A stretch of 64,000 nt of DNA from Aricia agestis. Taxonomy: Eukaryota > Arthropoda > Insecta > Lepidoptera > Lycaenidae. Below the pieces are notes generated by a model. That model was not told the origin of the DNA and ran no database searches. It saw only the letters and a list, made by a program, of their open reading frames with translations. The stretch lies in the NCBI RefSeq assembly GCF_905147365.1, contig NC_056428.1, forward strand, positions 23,156,001-23,220,000, read 5' to 3'. Shown piece by piece: positions 40,687 through 51,462 of this stretch. Numbering within the stretch: position 1 is the first letter of the stretch; every line of letters starts with the position of its first letter. A program made the translations under genes and the position numbers.

Positions 40687-41972
40687 TAGGTCACACTGAA
40701 AGTTTTGCGTAACTTAAAAAAACGACGTGTTGTAACCAAAATATTATGTTTATTGCTTTTCAAAATACTCTCCTTTACATTCTAAATATTTTTTTGTGCG
40801 ATCGAACCATTTTTTAAAACAGGAAGACCACAGATCTGAAGGCATGTTTTCTACGTGCTGATTGAACGCTATCACTGCCTCTTCGGAGTTGGTAAAAGTG
40901 AAACCTCTCATTAAATCTTTAATTTTGGGAAAAATACAGAAATCACAGGGTGCTAGGTCGGGGCTCTGTGCAGGATGGGTGACGAGTTGTGATTTTTCTG
41001 AACCTAAAAATGACTTTGTTTTGTTGGCCGTGTGTGAAAAGGTGTTGTCGTGATGTAGGAGAATGCGGCTGTTTGGTAGTCTTTCGCGAATCTTTTCTAA
41101 TATCCTGGGTAAACAAATGGTAGTATACCACTCAGCATTAACATTCTTTTGATCTCCAAATGGAATTGTACAGATGGAATCTGTAGGTCAGAAAAAAACG
41201 CGATCATTTTCTTACCAACGTTTCTCGCCTGCCTCACTTTTGTTGGCTTGTTCTCATTTTCAAACACCCACTCACAAGATTTCTGTTTTTTTTTTCGGGT
41301 TCAAAACAACAAATCCACGTTTCGTCTCCTGTGACAATGTCATAAACAGCATTAGAATGTCCGTGGGCGTGCTTCAGTAGCATCTGTGAGCACCATTCCA
41401 CGCGAGCCCGCTTCTGCTTCGCTGTCAGTTCGTGAGGGGTCCAACGACAACAAAGTCTCCGAACTCGCAATTCTGCATGTAATTTTTTTTAATTTGGCTC
41501 ATACCAATCCCCAATAGTCCTCAAATTATCTCATAGGTAATCTACGGATTTTCTTCAATTAGCCGCTTAACAGTAGCCACATTAATTTCGTTGACGGCAG
41601 TTGAAGGCCGCCCTTCACGAAATTCGTCATGTGAAGAAACTCGACCTCTCTCAAATTCAGTATACCATCTCCTCACGGTGCTCAAAGAAGGTACTTCCCT
41701 CCCAAAAGCATTTTGAAGACGAGCAGCACAGTCTTGCGGAGAGAGAACTTTTAAAATCATAAAAAATCATCGCTCTAAAATCTTTTCGACCTAATTACAA
41801 TTTCGTTGCGTACGTAGAACTTTGATGAATGATAAAAAACAATTGACAAATGATTTCCCGCCAATTTTTTTTTATGTTGCTAGGAAGGTTGTAAGGTTTA
41901 AAAAAATATAACATTCAAAACTCAAATAGTTCCGATTAGCTAGAAGTGCAAAACTTTAAGTGTGCCCCATGT
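40687..41972 (-). mobile_element. mariner transposon (full length, defective)
   Basis: Inverted ends of about 28 bp: left GGTCACACTGAAAGTTTTGCG, right (reverse complemented) GGGCACACTTAAAGTTTTGCA. A TA dinucleotide precedes the left end, and TA lies close after the right end. At about 1.28 kb this is the normal mariner length. The transposase frame is broken (see separate entry). Confidence 0.88.
40750..41760 (-). pseudogene. mariner transposase (frameshifted)
   Basis: Starting at the ATG at 41,760 the minus strand encodes ILKVLSPQDCAARLQNAFGR, then STVRRWYTEFERGRVSSHDE and REGRPSTAV, the paired helix-turn-helix region. In other frames follow LTAKQKRARVEWCSQML and IVTGDETWICCFEPEKKN (first Asp), ILLHHDNT (second Asp) and SPDLAPCDFCIFPKIKD (third Asp, the DD34D spacing region). 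It ends KYLECKGEYFEKQ and a stop at 40,750. All three catalytic Asp are still encoded, but frameshifts separate the blocks, so no functional protein is expected. Confidence 0.92.
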
Positions 41973-41985
41973 ATATAAATATATA

Positions 41986-42296
41986 CGTGGGAGAGCCATG
42001 CTTCGGCACGAATGGACCGGCTCGACCGGAGAAATACCACGTTCTCACAGAAAACCGGCGTGAAACAGCGCTTGCGCTGCCGAGAGAGTGAGTTTACCGG
42101 AGGCCTAATCCCCTACCCTATTCCCTTCCCTACCCTCCCCTATTCCCTTCCCTTCCCATCCCTCCCCTCCCCTATTACCCTATTCCCTCTTAAAAGGCCG
42201 GCAACGCACCTTCGGCTCTTCTGATGCTGCGAAGGAAGTTGCTTTCCATCAGGTGACCCGTTTGCTCGTTTGCTCCCTTATTTCATTAAAAAAATA
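41986..42296 (+). mobile_element. SINE-like element with internal minisatellite (copy 4)
   Basis: This starts CGTGGGAGAGCCATGCTTCG and ends CTCCCTTATTTCATTAAAAA. It has lost the GTTTCGCC block present in other copies. A CGTGGGA piece also stands left of the mariner (40,673-40,679), which suggests the mariner landed at this element's 5' edge. It is inside the 'AGCTGGGCA' element. Confidence 0.8.
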
Positions 42297-43082
42297 CTAG
42301 ATACATTTTCAGGCGCATGCGAGTGAGGAGAGATTTGTTTCGTTTCATCATTTCATTACTCAGTGCCGGTGCTTATAGAGAGAGTGATTTGTTTATTGTT
42401 ACTATAAATCATTTGCATGTTGATAAAGAAGAGTTTAGTATAATTTAGTTAGGTAGAATACAATAATTATAGAAGTATTTTGTTTTGTCACTAACATGTT
42501 AACTTCCAAAACCTTATACCAACAGGTTTTGTATGTACACTAAGTACTAACGCAATGATATAAGTTACAACAAGGCCATATTACACATATTAACGGATTA
42601 ACGATTAACGTTAACTTGCGTTAATTCGTCCGAAATGTAACGCTTTAACGTTTAACGAAGCTAAAAATTTTTTTAACGGATTAACGATTAACGAAGTTAA
42701 CTATTTGATTAACGGTGCCCAGCTATGCATATTTAATTTTCCATAGAACTTGGCACTGATTTAGATATCCATCCTTTTTACAGCGAAGTCCATTATGGAC
42801 AAAAATAATGTTTGTATGGAACTTGGCTCTTCATTTTTACATTTATGTTTTTGGTGGGATACTAATTACTATAATTACTAATTAGTCTAAGCTGTAAGTT
42901 TAAAAAGGTGTTAATTGGACATACTTAATATAATATTATTATGACAATTAGGTGGCTAGGCTCATTCTGTCCGGAATAATAATAGAATAATTGAATTAGT
43001 CTATAAAAAATTTATTTTAAAGGTTTATACCCAATGAGTTTCTAAAATACTTAGTAACATAGAATATCATTGTTTATACCTA

Positions 43083-43363
43083 TGAATAATAAAAACTAAG
43101 GAAAAGTAACTCCGTCAACAAACATGCTCCACAATACTTGTCAAAAAAGTGGTACACATTTCAATTTATACCATAAACCTTAAAATAAAATATTAAGTCT
43201 ATGATTTATACCATAAACCTATATATTAAGTCTATGATTTATACATATGCAATATTTAGGTGACCTTGAGCGGTACTAGGCTGACGTTACATGTAACATG
43301 ACAGATCAAAAGGAACCCGGTAATAGTATGGGAGTTACGATTCCGTTTTTATTATTCGTAGGT
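43083..43363. mobile_element. MITE, 'CGAATAATAAAAACTAAGG' family
   Basis: The ends GAATAATAAAAACTAAGGAA and, reverse complemented, CGAATAATAAAAACGGAATC. The inside shares AGTAACTCCGTCAA, ATGCTCCA.AAT, AGGTGACCTTGAGCGGTACT and GGGAGTTAC blocks with the inverted copy at 57,318-57,530. A short tandem of 'aagtctatgatttatacc' (43,195-43,245) has been added here. Confidence 0.82.
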
Positions 43364-43552
43364 TTATACCTTATTTTTCGTAAACTATAAATATTTTTGA
43401 ACCTCCGCAAAACGAAATATTATTACGGCAATTATGAGCAATTCATAATAATATATTTTAAAGATAATTATATTTTTTTACTTTATATCGACGATGAAGG
43501 AAATTTGACATAATATTTTGTTAAATTTTACAAATCGTCCACAATGTAGATC

Positions 43553-43676
43553 CCTGCCATTGGGCGGACCTAGGTTTTTTGGTCGGGATATATTAATTTA
43601 ATGTTAGCCAATAATTAATGATATTACAGACTGGGTTTGGCATAGCGCGACCAAATTACGTGGATCCGCCATCTAG
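43553..43676. mobile_element. MITE fragment, 'AGAAGTTGATTC' family
   Basis: CCATTGGGCGGACCTAGGTT and TGGCATAGCGCGACCAAATT / ACGTGGATCCGCCATCT are the inner arms of the family; the outer ends are lost. It stands about 40 bases past the exon 2 donor (minus-strand sense). Confidence 0.6.
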
Positions 43677-43718
43677 TACCAAACAGTACACTTGCGCATA
43701 ATATAATAAAATACTAAC

Positions 43719-43815
43719 CGTTACAATAGGGTTCCTGGCATACCATCTGTAGGCTGTTATGACGAAATAAGCGGCGCATATAATACTTATCACTACAGCA
43801 ACAGCCCAAATACTC
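43719..43815 (-). CDS. ppk-like channel, exon 2 (first membrane helix)
   Basis: This is a 97-nt exon with acceptor TTTTTGTTTTAG and donor GTTAGT. One base completes an Arg codon from exon 1, and it ends in phase 0. The translation is RSIWAVAVVISIICAAYFVI then TAYRWYARNPIVT. The hydrophobic run is TM1, and Ser-[FILV]-[FW]-W-x-[IV] at its start plus Pro-[VIT] just outside match pickpocket proteins. Confidence 0.95.
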
Positions 43816-43869
43816 CTAAAACAAAAATTGCAGTTAAAAGAAAACAATTTTATTTTATTTCTAATCCAC

Positions 43870-44630
43870 AATTAATGTCCTAAACAATATCATACATGTC
43901 ATATCTCACTACATAATATTATAAAACAAAGTCGCTTTTTTCCCTCATGCCCAGCTTTGTTCCCTTTGATCCTTAAAACTACGCAACGGAGTTTGATGCG
44001 CTTTCCTGTAATAGATAGAGTGATTCAAGAGGAAGGTTTAAAAGTATAATAACATTCATTAAATAGTGGAGAAATACTGTTATTTTTGGGGTTTCTAATG
44101 TGATGTCGTAAATAATTAAATTTTTTCCGCTTACATTGCAAACCCAGGCTGAACCCTATGAAATTGAAAAATCTACGAACCCTATTGAAAAAATCTACAG
44201 AAAACTCCGCGATGGTAATATATTATTCTGTCTATATCTTATGGATATCCCACAATAACAGTTTTTTTGTCATTCACTTTTTACGACAAAATATAATGGC
44301 TAATTTTCGAAGCAATTTTAACTAATACGGCATTCGGTGTAAAAGTGTTTAATTGAATAAGCATATTCAATTAAACACTTTTACACCGCGAGATCACAAG
44401 CAATTGTATGTAATGATTTGTAAATAGCGACGCGAATACATTTTGCTTGTAAATTCCCGGTAAGCCTACAGGCTCTATTTATATAGAGCCTTATCGTTTT
44501 GAATAGAGTTGAAATGATGTCTAACAAAGGAGCGATTTCCTAGAATCCATGAAAGGAAAATATACGTCCCAGGTCTTTGTTACCAGATATTACAGACTCA
44601 TGTTTCTAAAGCATCTACACTCTACAAAGT
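43870..44630. other. intron 1 DNA with a near-loopless hairpin
   Basis: A perfect 25-bp inverted duplication with a 4-base loop (AGCA) spans 44,335-44,388 (arm GTAAAAGTGTTTAATTGAAT). Nothing else is recognised; no further exon was found between exons 1 and 2. Confidence 0.6.
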
Positions 44631-44835
44631 GTAACAAAACAAAGAGATAATACTTTACAGAGTTTCCATGTCCCTTACAAGTTACATAGCGTTCACTGTG
44701 TAAAGTAGCAGCGCTGAGGAAGGAATTTTTTGTGATGCTTCTAGAGGATTCGATCGTATTTTAGTCCCGAAAATCCCGGAATTCAATTTAACAAATCCCG
44801 GGATTTTCGGAAGTGATAAATATTTTTAATTTAGT
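44628..44835. repeat. half MITE plus 'TAGAGGATTCGAT' element end
   Basis: 44,628-44,735 is one arm of the 260-bp MITE (AAGTGTAACAAAACAAAGAG ... TTCACTGTGTAAAGTAGCAG). At 44,740 it is cut by CTAGAGGATTCGATCGTATT followed by CCCGGAATTC/ATCCCGGGATTTTC boxes. The same end occurs inverted at 54,226-54,325 and, partly, at 51,355. Confidence 0.65.
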
Positions 44836-45138
44836 CAATAAAAATGTGCGCGAAACGAAACGCACTTACTTTTATTTGAAGTTTAATGATGGTCATCTTG
44901 TCTAAACACTTCAGTCTTACTTCAAAAGATTTAGATTGGAGAGGTTGAACAACTGTTCAACAGAATATGTTTAATCTTTTGTGGTTAATTTCTATTGTTT
45001 TTGCTAAGGACCGGTATCTATATTATTAGATATTTATGTGTCAAATTGTGTAAGTACCCGCTATACGTCGTGTAAGTGTTTATACGTAGTATAATAATAA
45101 TTGATTATTATATGAAGGCTCCACTGCATTAATTTATA

Positions 45139-45486
45139 CGTGTGAGAGCCTTGCTTCGGCACGAATGGGCCGGCTAGACAGGAGAAATACCACGTTCTCA
45201 CAGAAAACCGGCGTGAAACAGCGCTTGCGCTGTGTTTCGCCAAGTGAGTGAGTTTACCGGAGGCCCAATCCCCTACCCTATTCCCTTCCCTACTCTCCCC
45301 TATTCCCTTCCCTACCCTCCCCTATTCCCTTCGCTTCCCTTCCCTACCCTCCCCTATTACCCAATTCCCTCTTAAAAGGCCGGCAACGCGCCTGCAGCTC
45401 TTCTAATGCTGCGAGTGTCTATGGGCGACGGAAGTTGCTTTCCATCAGGTGACCCGTTTGCTCGTTTACCCCCTTATTTCATAAAA
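45139..45486 (+). mobile_element. SINE-like element with internal minisatellite (copy 5)
   Basis: CGTGTGAGAGCCTTGCTTCG head, GAAAACCGGCGTGAAACAGC block, polypyrimidine array 45,270-45,360, CCCCCTTATTTCATAAAATA tail. The antisense orientation is to the channel gene. Confidence 0.82.
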
Positions 45487-46408
45487 TAAAAATAATAAAT
45501 TATTATTATTATAACTTATAACAATCCATTAGGATTGTTATAAGTTGCATAGATAAAGTATTATAGTATAGATGTAGTCTTAGCCCATCATCGCATGGCC
45601 ATTTTGTGCTTATTTTCATACAAGTAGTGTGCGTTTATTTTCTTGAATATTTCTATTTGTCGATTATTTCGAAGCACATTATGATACAGGAAAGCAAGTC
45701 AATTAGTTCATGATATCGATTAACTATAGTTCAAGTGATGAGAATCCGTAAACACACGTAAAAAGCTATGCAATTTTTATAGCCAAATTATTAATTGATG
45801 TGACATTTTTAGCACTGATGCCTTAAATAGCACGAATAAGGGATTAATAAACTTATAAATTATCTTTTTAGCTTACAAAAATACCGATTGAAAAGCCCAA
45901 AAAACGTTGTTCAAAACTTACGTATTTAATGTTAAATCCACGTGTTTGAGGCATTCTTTGGTTTATTATTTCGCGGAACCACAAAACTCAACAATATCAG
46001 CATTAATTAATGTTCACTAAAAAACTTTATTAACACTTTTATTACATGAAATATGTAGACCGACTCCTTTGTTATGTCCTAGTAAGTAGGACATAACATT
46101 ACACGCTTTTGACTCTTATACACCGATATAAAGCTTAGCTTAGGATTATATTCTGATATAATCCTAGTGAAACCCGACGAATTTGACAGATATTGAAACC
46201 TATGACACAGTATAGCAATATGACATATCCCTACAGTAGTGAAACGAATGTACTTGCGCAGAGCAACGGAGGGGTACCCGCGGGGAAGCGGGCGGCGCGG
46301 GCCCGCGTACACAAACTCGCGAAGTTTGTGTACCTGCGCCCACAGGGGTGACGATGGCGCGTTGTCTACGAATTTTGTGTTGTAAAACGATAACTTATCT
46401 TATAAACA

Positions 46409-46567
46409 ATGGGATGTTATAATAAATGTTCAGTGTACGGATGTAAATCTGATTCAAAAAACAAAAAGGATTTAAATTTTCATAAATATCGGCTCACAGT
46501 TTACACTAATATTGTGTTGGCCTTGGTGGCATGTATTTGCATCTCTGTTTTATTGTTTACGTTGTAA
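46409..46567 (+). pseudogene. THAP zinc-finger N-terminus (truncated)
   Basis: A 52-codon frame opens GCYNKCSVYGCKSDSKNKKD and LNFHKYR. THAP domains begin with a Met-x-x-Cys-x(2-4)-Cys core and carry a Phe-His-x-[FY]-P step about 20-30 residues later. The rest of the domain (AVPTA box, Cys-x-x-His) is absent. Instead the frame runs into the hydrophobic stretch NIVLALVACICISVLLFTL before a stop, which looks accidental. It is most likely the first exon remnant of a P-element-type transposase. Domestication cannot be excluded but is not supported. Confidence 0.65.
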
Positions 46568-46800
46568 GAAGTGTAACAAGGAGAGAAACAATATAGAATA
46601 AATTAAAAATCTGTCAAATACCCTGTTACATACTAATTAGTACCTACCTACCCAGGTACACATATCAAGTGTAACAAACCGCGCCCTTACCGCGCACGTA
46701 ATAAGAGTTTTGAAGTGCTTCTGTTACACCTGACGTGTGATTAATTATTGGATATTTTATATACTTATTCGAAATTTCGAATGCGTCTTCATTATTTTAA

Positions 46801-47870
46801 TCCTTCGATCGTGATTCGTGGATCCTTGGAAATCTATTGTTATTCTATTGTGTCTCGCTCACCGGTGAGCTTATGGGGCTTGATGGATTAATTAATTTTT
46901 TAAATAGAGAACTAAAATCATCTAAAAATAAAGTTTCACGTAAATATCTGGCAGTACGACATAATATGTACGATTCATCTACCGGCTCAAAAATTTCCTT
47001 TCCACTCCGGTCAAGACCTTGCTGGTCTAGTCCCTTATCTTTCCTATAATTAACTATGGTGACGTATGCTGTTTAGATCTTAATGCCGACAAACTCGATA
47101 AACTCGACCGATTGTTTAATAATTGTCTCCGATTCATATTCAACCTTCGAAAATACGACCATGTTTCTTCGTATCGCTCCAAGCTACACTGGTTACCAGT
47201 ACGTCAGCGCCGCTCTGTGCAGGCACTGTGTGTGCTATATTCACTGCTGCATCATCCCCATACTCCCGAATATCTCGCCCCTCACTTTCAATACCGTTGC
47301 AGCAGACACGATAAAAACCTCCGATCCACTTCAAATCAGCTTTTAAGTTGCCCTTCTTACAAGTCAAGTTCCGTCCACTCTTCTTTTAATATCCAGGCTA
47401 TTCTCCTCTGGAACGCTCTTCCTCCGGAAATCAAGATGTCAAAAACCAGAGATACTTTTAACGCGCGCAGGGTACGTGAGTTTTACTTGAAACAGTTGGA
47501 AGACTGAGTTTTCATAATTTATGGCATAAATTAATATTTATAATATTTTTAGCAACATCATTGTTCAACTATATATTATTATAATATAGATAATATATAA
47601 TAATATATTACGTATGGTTATTGGTTTTATTTATATATAATTTTATGTGTGATAATGTGTATATTATAAGTATAGTATAATATTATACAATATTATATAT
47701 TTTATAAGTATAATCCATAGATATTATTATTATTATTACCTATACAACTTTGTCCTTGTATCGACCAAAGGTTGACTGGTGGATAATGCCATACGGCATT
47801 AAGTCCACCTTTGTACCTATATGTGCATAAAGTTTTTAAAATAAAGTAAATAAGTATGTAAATGTAACAC
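46801..47870 (+). mobile_element. 5'-truncated LINE
   Basis: The coding end of a non-LTR retrotransposon (47,031-47,507) is followed by a 360-bp 3' UTR with the phrase 'ggataatgccatacggcattaagtccaccttt', common in lepidopteran LINEs, ending AATAAAGTAAATAAGTA. The upstream part 46,797-46,897 is shared with 35,462-35,557. The exact 5' boundary is uncertain. Confidence 0.8.
47031..47507 (+). pseudogene. LINE reverse-transcriptase C-terminal region
   Basis: An open frame of 158 codons includes FPIINYGDVCCLDLNADKLD, NNCLRFIFNLRKYDHVSSYR, LHWLPVRQRRSVQALCVLYS, then FNIQAILLWNALPPEIKMSK and a stop after KQLED. The WLP[VI]xxRR and LWNxLPxxI motifs are typical of the region after the RT domain in CR1/Jockey-like LINEs. 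There is no catalytic YADD in this part. Confidence 0.88.
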
Positions 47871-48119
47871 GCTGATGAAATGATAACATTTGCATTACAA
47901 GCACAATATTTTATTTTTATTTGCCGTTTCGTGGCAACCCTGGCATATCTGCTCGGTACCTGTCATCAGTGGCGGCATCGTGCGACGTCAAAGGTATCAT
48001 TCTGTCTACTCTGTCAAAGGCGTTTCGTTACTGTAGGGACTAATATTGCTATACTGTGCCTTTGAGTTTCTTTGCAATCGAACTACTGGTAGTTATGTCT
48101 ACTGTGGCCGGGCTTAGCC

Positions 48120-48206
48120 GTTTAGCCGAAATATAAAAATCGGCCAAGTGCGATTCGGGCTCGCTCACGAAGGGTTCCATACCGTTATAGAGAAAAAGTA
48201 TGCAAA

Positions 48207-48284
<78 letters not shown>
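48120..48284 (+). repeat. 'aagggttcc' family head and (AT)n run
   Basis: AAAAATCGGCCAAGTGCGAT then CACGAAGGGTTCCATACCGT opens a family copy that continues into 48,285. A dinucleotide (AT)n run from about 48,208 to 48,284 has replaced part of the interior. Confidence 0.85.
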
Positions 48285-48288
<4 letters not shown>

Positions 48289-49143
48289 CTAGCTGTTGCC
48301 ATTGATTACGAGCAAAAATAAAATCACGATTGTTGTATAGGGCCCCCCTTAAATATTGATTTTATTTTGATTTTAGTATTTTTTGTTATAGCGGCAACGG
48401 AAATCACAATCTGTAAAAATTTCGGAACTCTAGCTATAGCGGTTCTTGAGATACAGCCTGGATCAGACAGACGAACAGACCCGTTTTCACCCTTTTGGTA
48501 CGGAACCCTGAAAACATATTTATCACGGAACTACAATCAATATTGCTCATTTTGTAAATACATTTTAAAGAGATCATTTCAAGTGACCGAATGGCATTAC
48601 TCGTTAAGAGGATACACCAGGGGTTAGAGAAATGAAAAAAAAGCACGTGTAATATCTATAGCTGTCTCCCTTACCTCAAGCCTATACCGCAGAACGCGAT
48701 AGAGACAACTGCAGAAAATCCAGAAAATCAACGATTCGTTGTCCCCTGATTCCTTCTCCAAAACTTAACCGATTTAAGCACTTTTTTCATTAAAGATTAA
48801 AAAAAGGCTTGAGCTGTGTTCCTATGTTTTGCTTTTTTTGTATAATCTAGCCAAATCTGTTTTCTGGACGTTTGAACACAGCGGAAAATCTGGCCATTTT
48901 TTTGGGTTTTAGAACGTTCATATCTTATTTAATAATTAAATTATGAAAAAAAAGAAAACATAGGGACATCGTATTAGTGGCCGTAGATATTCAGGAAAAA
49001 AATTATAACTCTACTAGCATTATCCAGGGAGGAAACAGGGGACAACGTTTGTATGGAAAAAAGGGCGGTGTGGACTCCTCTTAAGGTTTTAATTTTTTTG
49101 GACGTTCATCATTATTGCAGTGGACCTTTCATATACATATAAT
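48285..49143 (+). repeat. direct duplication, copy 1 (carries a TTAA insertion)
   Basis: 48,285-48,607 is, by eye, identical to 49,391-49,713 (offset 1,106). After an extra 473 bases (48,608-49,080), 49,081-49,143 is identical to 49,710-49,772. The shared text begins GTGTCTAGCTGTTGCCATTG. Confidence 0.93.
48608..49080. mobile_element. 473-bp TTAA-flanked insertion (piggyBac-like MITE)
   Basis: It is flanked by TTAA on each side (48,604-48,607 and 49,081-49,084), while the duplicate block has a single TTAA at 49,710-49,713. Imperfect ends: GAGGATACACCAGGGG and, reverse complemented, GAGGAGTCCACACCGCC. No ORF of note; two AT-rich blocks separate 'ctgattccttctccaaaactta' and 'ggaaacaggggacaacg'. 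TTAA duplication points to piggyBac-like mobilisation; Kolobok-type elements also use TTAA. Confidence 0.85.
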
Positions 49144-49144
49144 A

Positions 49145-49390
<246 letters not shown>

Positions 49391-49394
<4 letters not shown>

Positions 49395-49772
49395 CTAGCT
49401 GTTGCCATTGATTACGAGCAAAAATAAAATCACGATTGTTGTATAGGGCCCCCCTTAAATATTGATTTTATTTTGATTTTAGTATTTTTTGTTATAGCGG
49501 CAACGGAAATCACAATCTGTAAAAATTTCGGAACTCTAGCTATAGCGGTTCTTGAGATACAGCCTGGATCAGACAGACGAACAGACCCGTTTTCACCCTT
49601 TTGGTACGGAACCCTGAAAACATATTTATCACGGAACTACAATCAATATTGCTCATTTTGTAAATACATTTTAAAGAGATCATTTCAAGTGACCGAATGG
49701 CATTACTCGTTAAGGTTTTAATTTTTTTGGACGTTCATCATTATTGCAGTGGACCTTTCATATACATATAAT
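49391..49772 (+). repeat. direct duplication, copy 2 (empty TTAA site)
   Basis: It is collinear with copy 1 but lacks the 473-bp insertion, reading ACTCGTTAAGGTTTTAATTT across the site. Similarity ends at CATATACATATAATA, after which unrelated DNA starts. Confidence 0.93.
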
Positions 49773-49918
49773 ACTTATACAGGTCGTTCGGGTGAACACC
49801 GTTATCCTTAAAACCATCAAATAAGCTATGCTATTTCATCTAAAAGGCGTCCAAAATGAAGCGTCACATGAAGCTCTCTGCCAGTTCCTTAAAAAACAAT
49901 CCACATAAACCCTTTTTG

Positions 49919-50029
49919 TGCAATCGAGTTGTAAGAGCGTGGATCAGCTTGCCAGAGGATGTTATAGCAGCCCAGAATGTTATTCATTTCAAGAACAGAC
50001 TTGACAGATATATGAAAAATCACTGTTAA
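49919..50029 (+). pseudogene. LINE C-terminal tail fragment
   Basis: The frame CNRVVRAWISLPEDVIAAQN and VIHFKNRLDRYMKNHC ends in a stop. The pattern RV[IV]xxWxxLP..V..A..[VN].FK.RLD is the standard tail of CR1/L2-like LINE polyproteins. Only about 36 codons remain. Confidence 0.82.
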
Positions 50030-50199
50030 AATGCACAGAGACAAACCTAATACAGGCAACATCAGTTGTGTCAACTGCTTGCCTGATTACCTATAATAAT
50101 CTATACATCTATATATACATATAAATAATACATACATACATACCTACATACGGTATAAATAAAATTGGAGTGTCTGTTTGTAATATTGAAAGAACCGTT

Positions 50200-51360
50200 T
50201 TTTATAAAATGTATTTATAAATGTATACATATAGGGTACAGACACCAAAACAACATTTTTTACAAATTTTGTCTGTATGTCTGTCTGTCTGTTTGTTCCG
50301 GCTAATCTCTGGCTAATAAATGGCTGGAGCGATTTTGACGGGAGTTTTTAGGCACATAGCTGATGAAGTAAGGAATAACTTAGCCTACTTTTTAACCGAC
50401 TTCCGAAAAGGAGGAGGATTATTTCACTTTTTTTATAAATGAACCAATCTTTTTTACTATCTTTGTTATCACATTTTGCTGACGCGGACGAAGTCGCGGG
50501 CAATAGCTAGTAATAATAATAAAATGGAGTAACAGAATTTGGCGCAAAAGCCTAAAGTTATAGTTTATAAAAGGGTGATAAAATCTATTTAAAATAAACT
50601 ACAAATATTTAATAAACATGACCTTTGCGTATGGTATTCTTGTCTTTAATTATGTTCAAATTCAGAAATAAAAAATATTTTATATCTGTATTTGTTAATT
50701 CTGAAAACAAAATATGTTTCCAGAATACTACTTGTTGTATTTAGAAGAAATTAAAAAAAACCACAGCCGAACATAATACAACCTCCACCTTTTTGGAAGT
50801 CGGTTAAAAGAAGATAGACACTACGTGAAAACAAATTACGGTAAATATTTAATTAAGTACCTATAAAAACTGCAAAGGTATTTGACGTTCTTCAAGTTAT
50901 CAATAAACTATAAGGAGCTTATAAGAAAGCTTTTTCAAGAAATAATTATTTATTTTATTTTCTTATTTCTTGAAAATGCTAATAAGCTTCGCTCAATATT
51001 ATTTACTGGCCCGGGCTGTACTTAGATCTTGGAAATTTAATTTATTATATTTCTATTTGCGTCATAAAAATAATATGAACGCTGCCTCACTCAGAAATAT
51101 TACCTCTAATTGATGATAACTTAAAATTAATTTAACTAAGACCGCGACAGAAAATATATTGAGTTTATTTTAAATTAAATATCTAGGATCTACTTATCGC
51201 ACGATTATATTTATTGAGCCTTAAGGGCCTTATCATACTAATGATTAAGGGAGTTCTAGGGGCGATTGCACAGCGAATGCGATTCCATCATAAGGTCACC
51301 TTACTCTTAGGGTCAGTTCATATTGTAGTTGATTGCAATAAGACGGTGCAATTAGAGGAT
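50200..51360. other. repeat scraps and AT-rich DNA
   Basis: 50,260-50,420 is a GTCTGTCTGTCTGTTTGTTC repeat with a TTTTTAACCGACTTCCGAAA end. 50,770-50,810 has the same end inverted (CCTTTTTGGAAGTCGGTT). A TTTCAAGAAATAA / TTATTTCTTGAAA hairpin lies at 50,932-50,977. No exon was found. Confidence 0.5.
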
Positions 51361-51364
51361 TCAA

Positions 51365-51462
51365 TACCGGTCGTTAGCAAAAACAAATGAAATTAAATGT
51401 ATTAAAAGATGGCCATGTTGTTAATAAACTTAATTTCATTTGTTTTTGCTAACGACCGCGGT
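51365..51462. mobile_element. short palindromic element
   Basis: CGGTCGTTAGCAAAAACAAA then TGAAATTAA pairs with its reverse complement ending TTTGCTAACGACCG, around an unpaired core. An AGAGGATTCAATAC piece just left matches the end at 44,740. Confidence 0.7.

Larger units (their letters stand above)
40390..42728. mobile_element. hAT-like 'AGCTGGGCA' element, interrupted (copy 1)
   Basis: The left end CATAGCTGGGCATTAACTCG and the right end, reverse complemented CATAGCTGGGCACCGTTAAT, are flanked by CATATTT-like repeats. Both sub-terminal zones are chains of TTAACG / GATTAACGGATTAAC motifs. Its inner sequence matches the inverted copy at 53,314-54,165 (AATGCCTA.TTTACCGC, CAGTTAGTATGA, AGCAGCGAAACAAAAACAAT, ATACTAGATACATTTTCAGG). 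The difference in length is explained by a SINE-like element and a mariner inserted in the middle. Confidence 0.85.
46199..48063. mobile_element. THAP-bearing P-like DNA element, with LINE inside
   Basis: The left end CACAGTATAGCAATATGACA then TATCCCTACAGTAGTGAAACG; the right end, reverse complemented, CACAGTATAGCAATATTAGT then CCCTACAGTAACGAAACG. The flanks CCTATGA and CCTTTGAG suggest a decayed 8-bp target duplication, the size made by P and hAT elements. A THAP-like start codon region lies 210 bases inside the left end, which favours a P-like element. A LINE 3' part occupies about 46,800-47,870. Confidence 0.6.

Noticed and set aside
46079..46312. Minus-strand 77-codon frame
   Set aside because: It crosses the left terminus of the P-like element, and no domain is seen.
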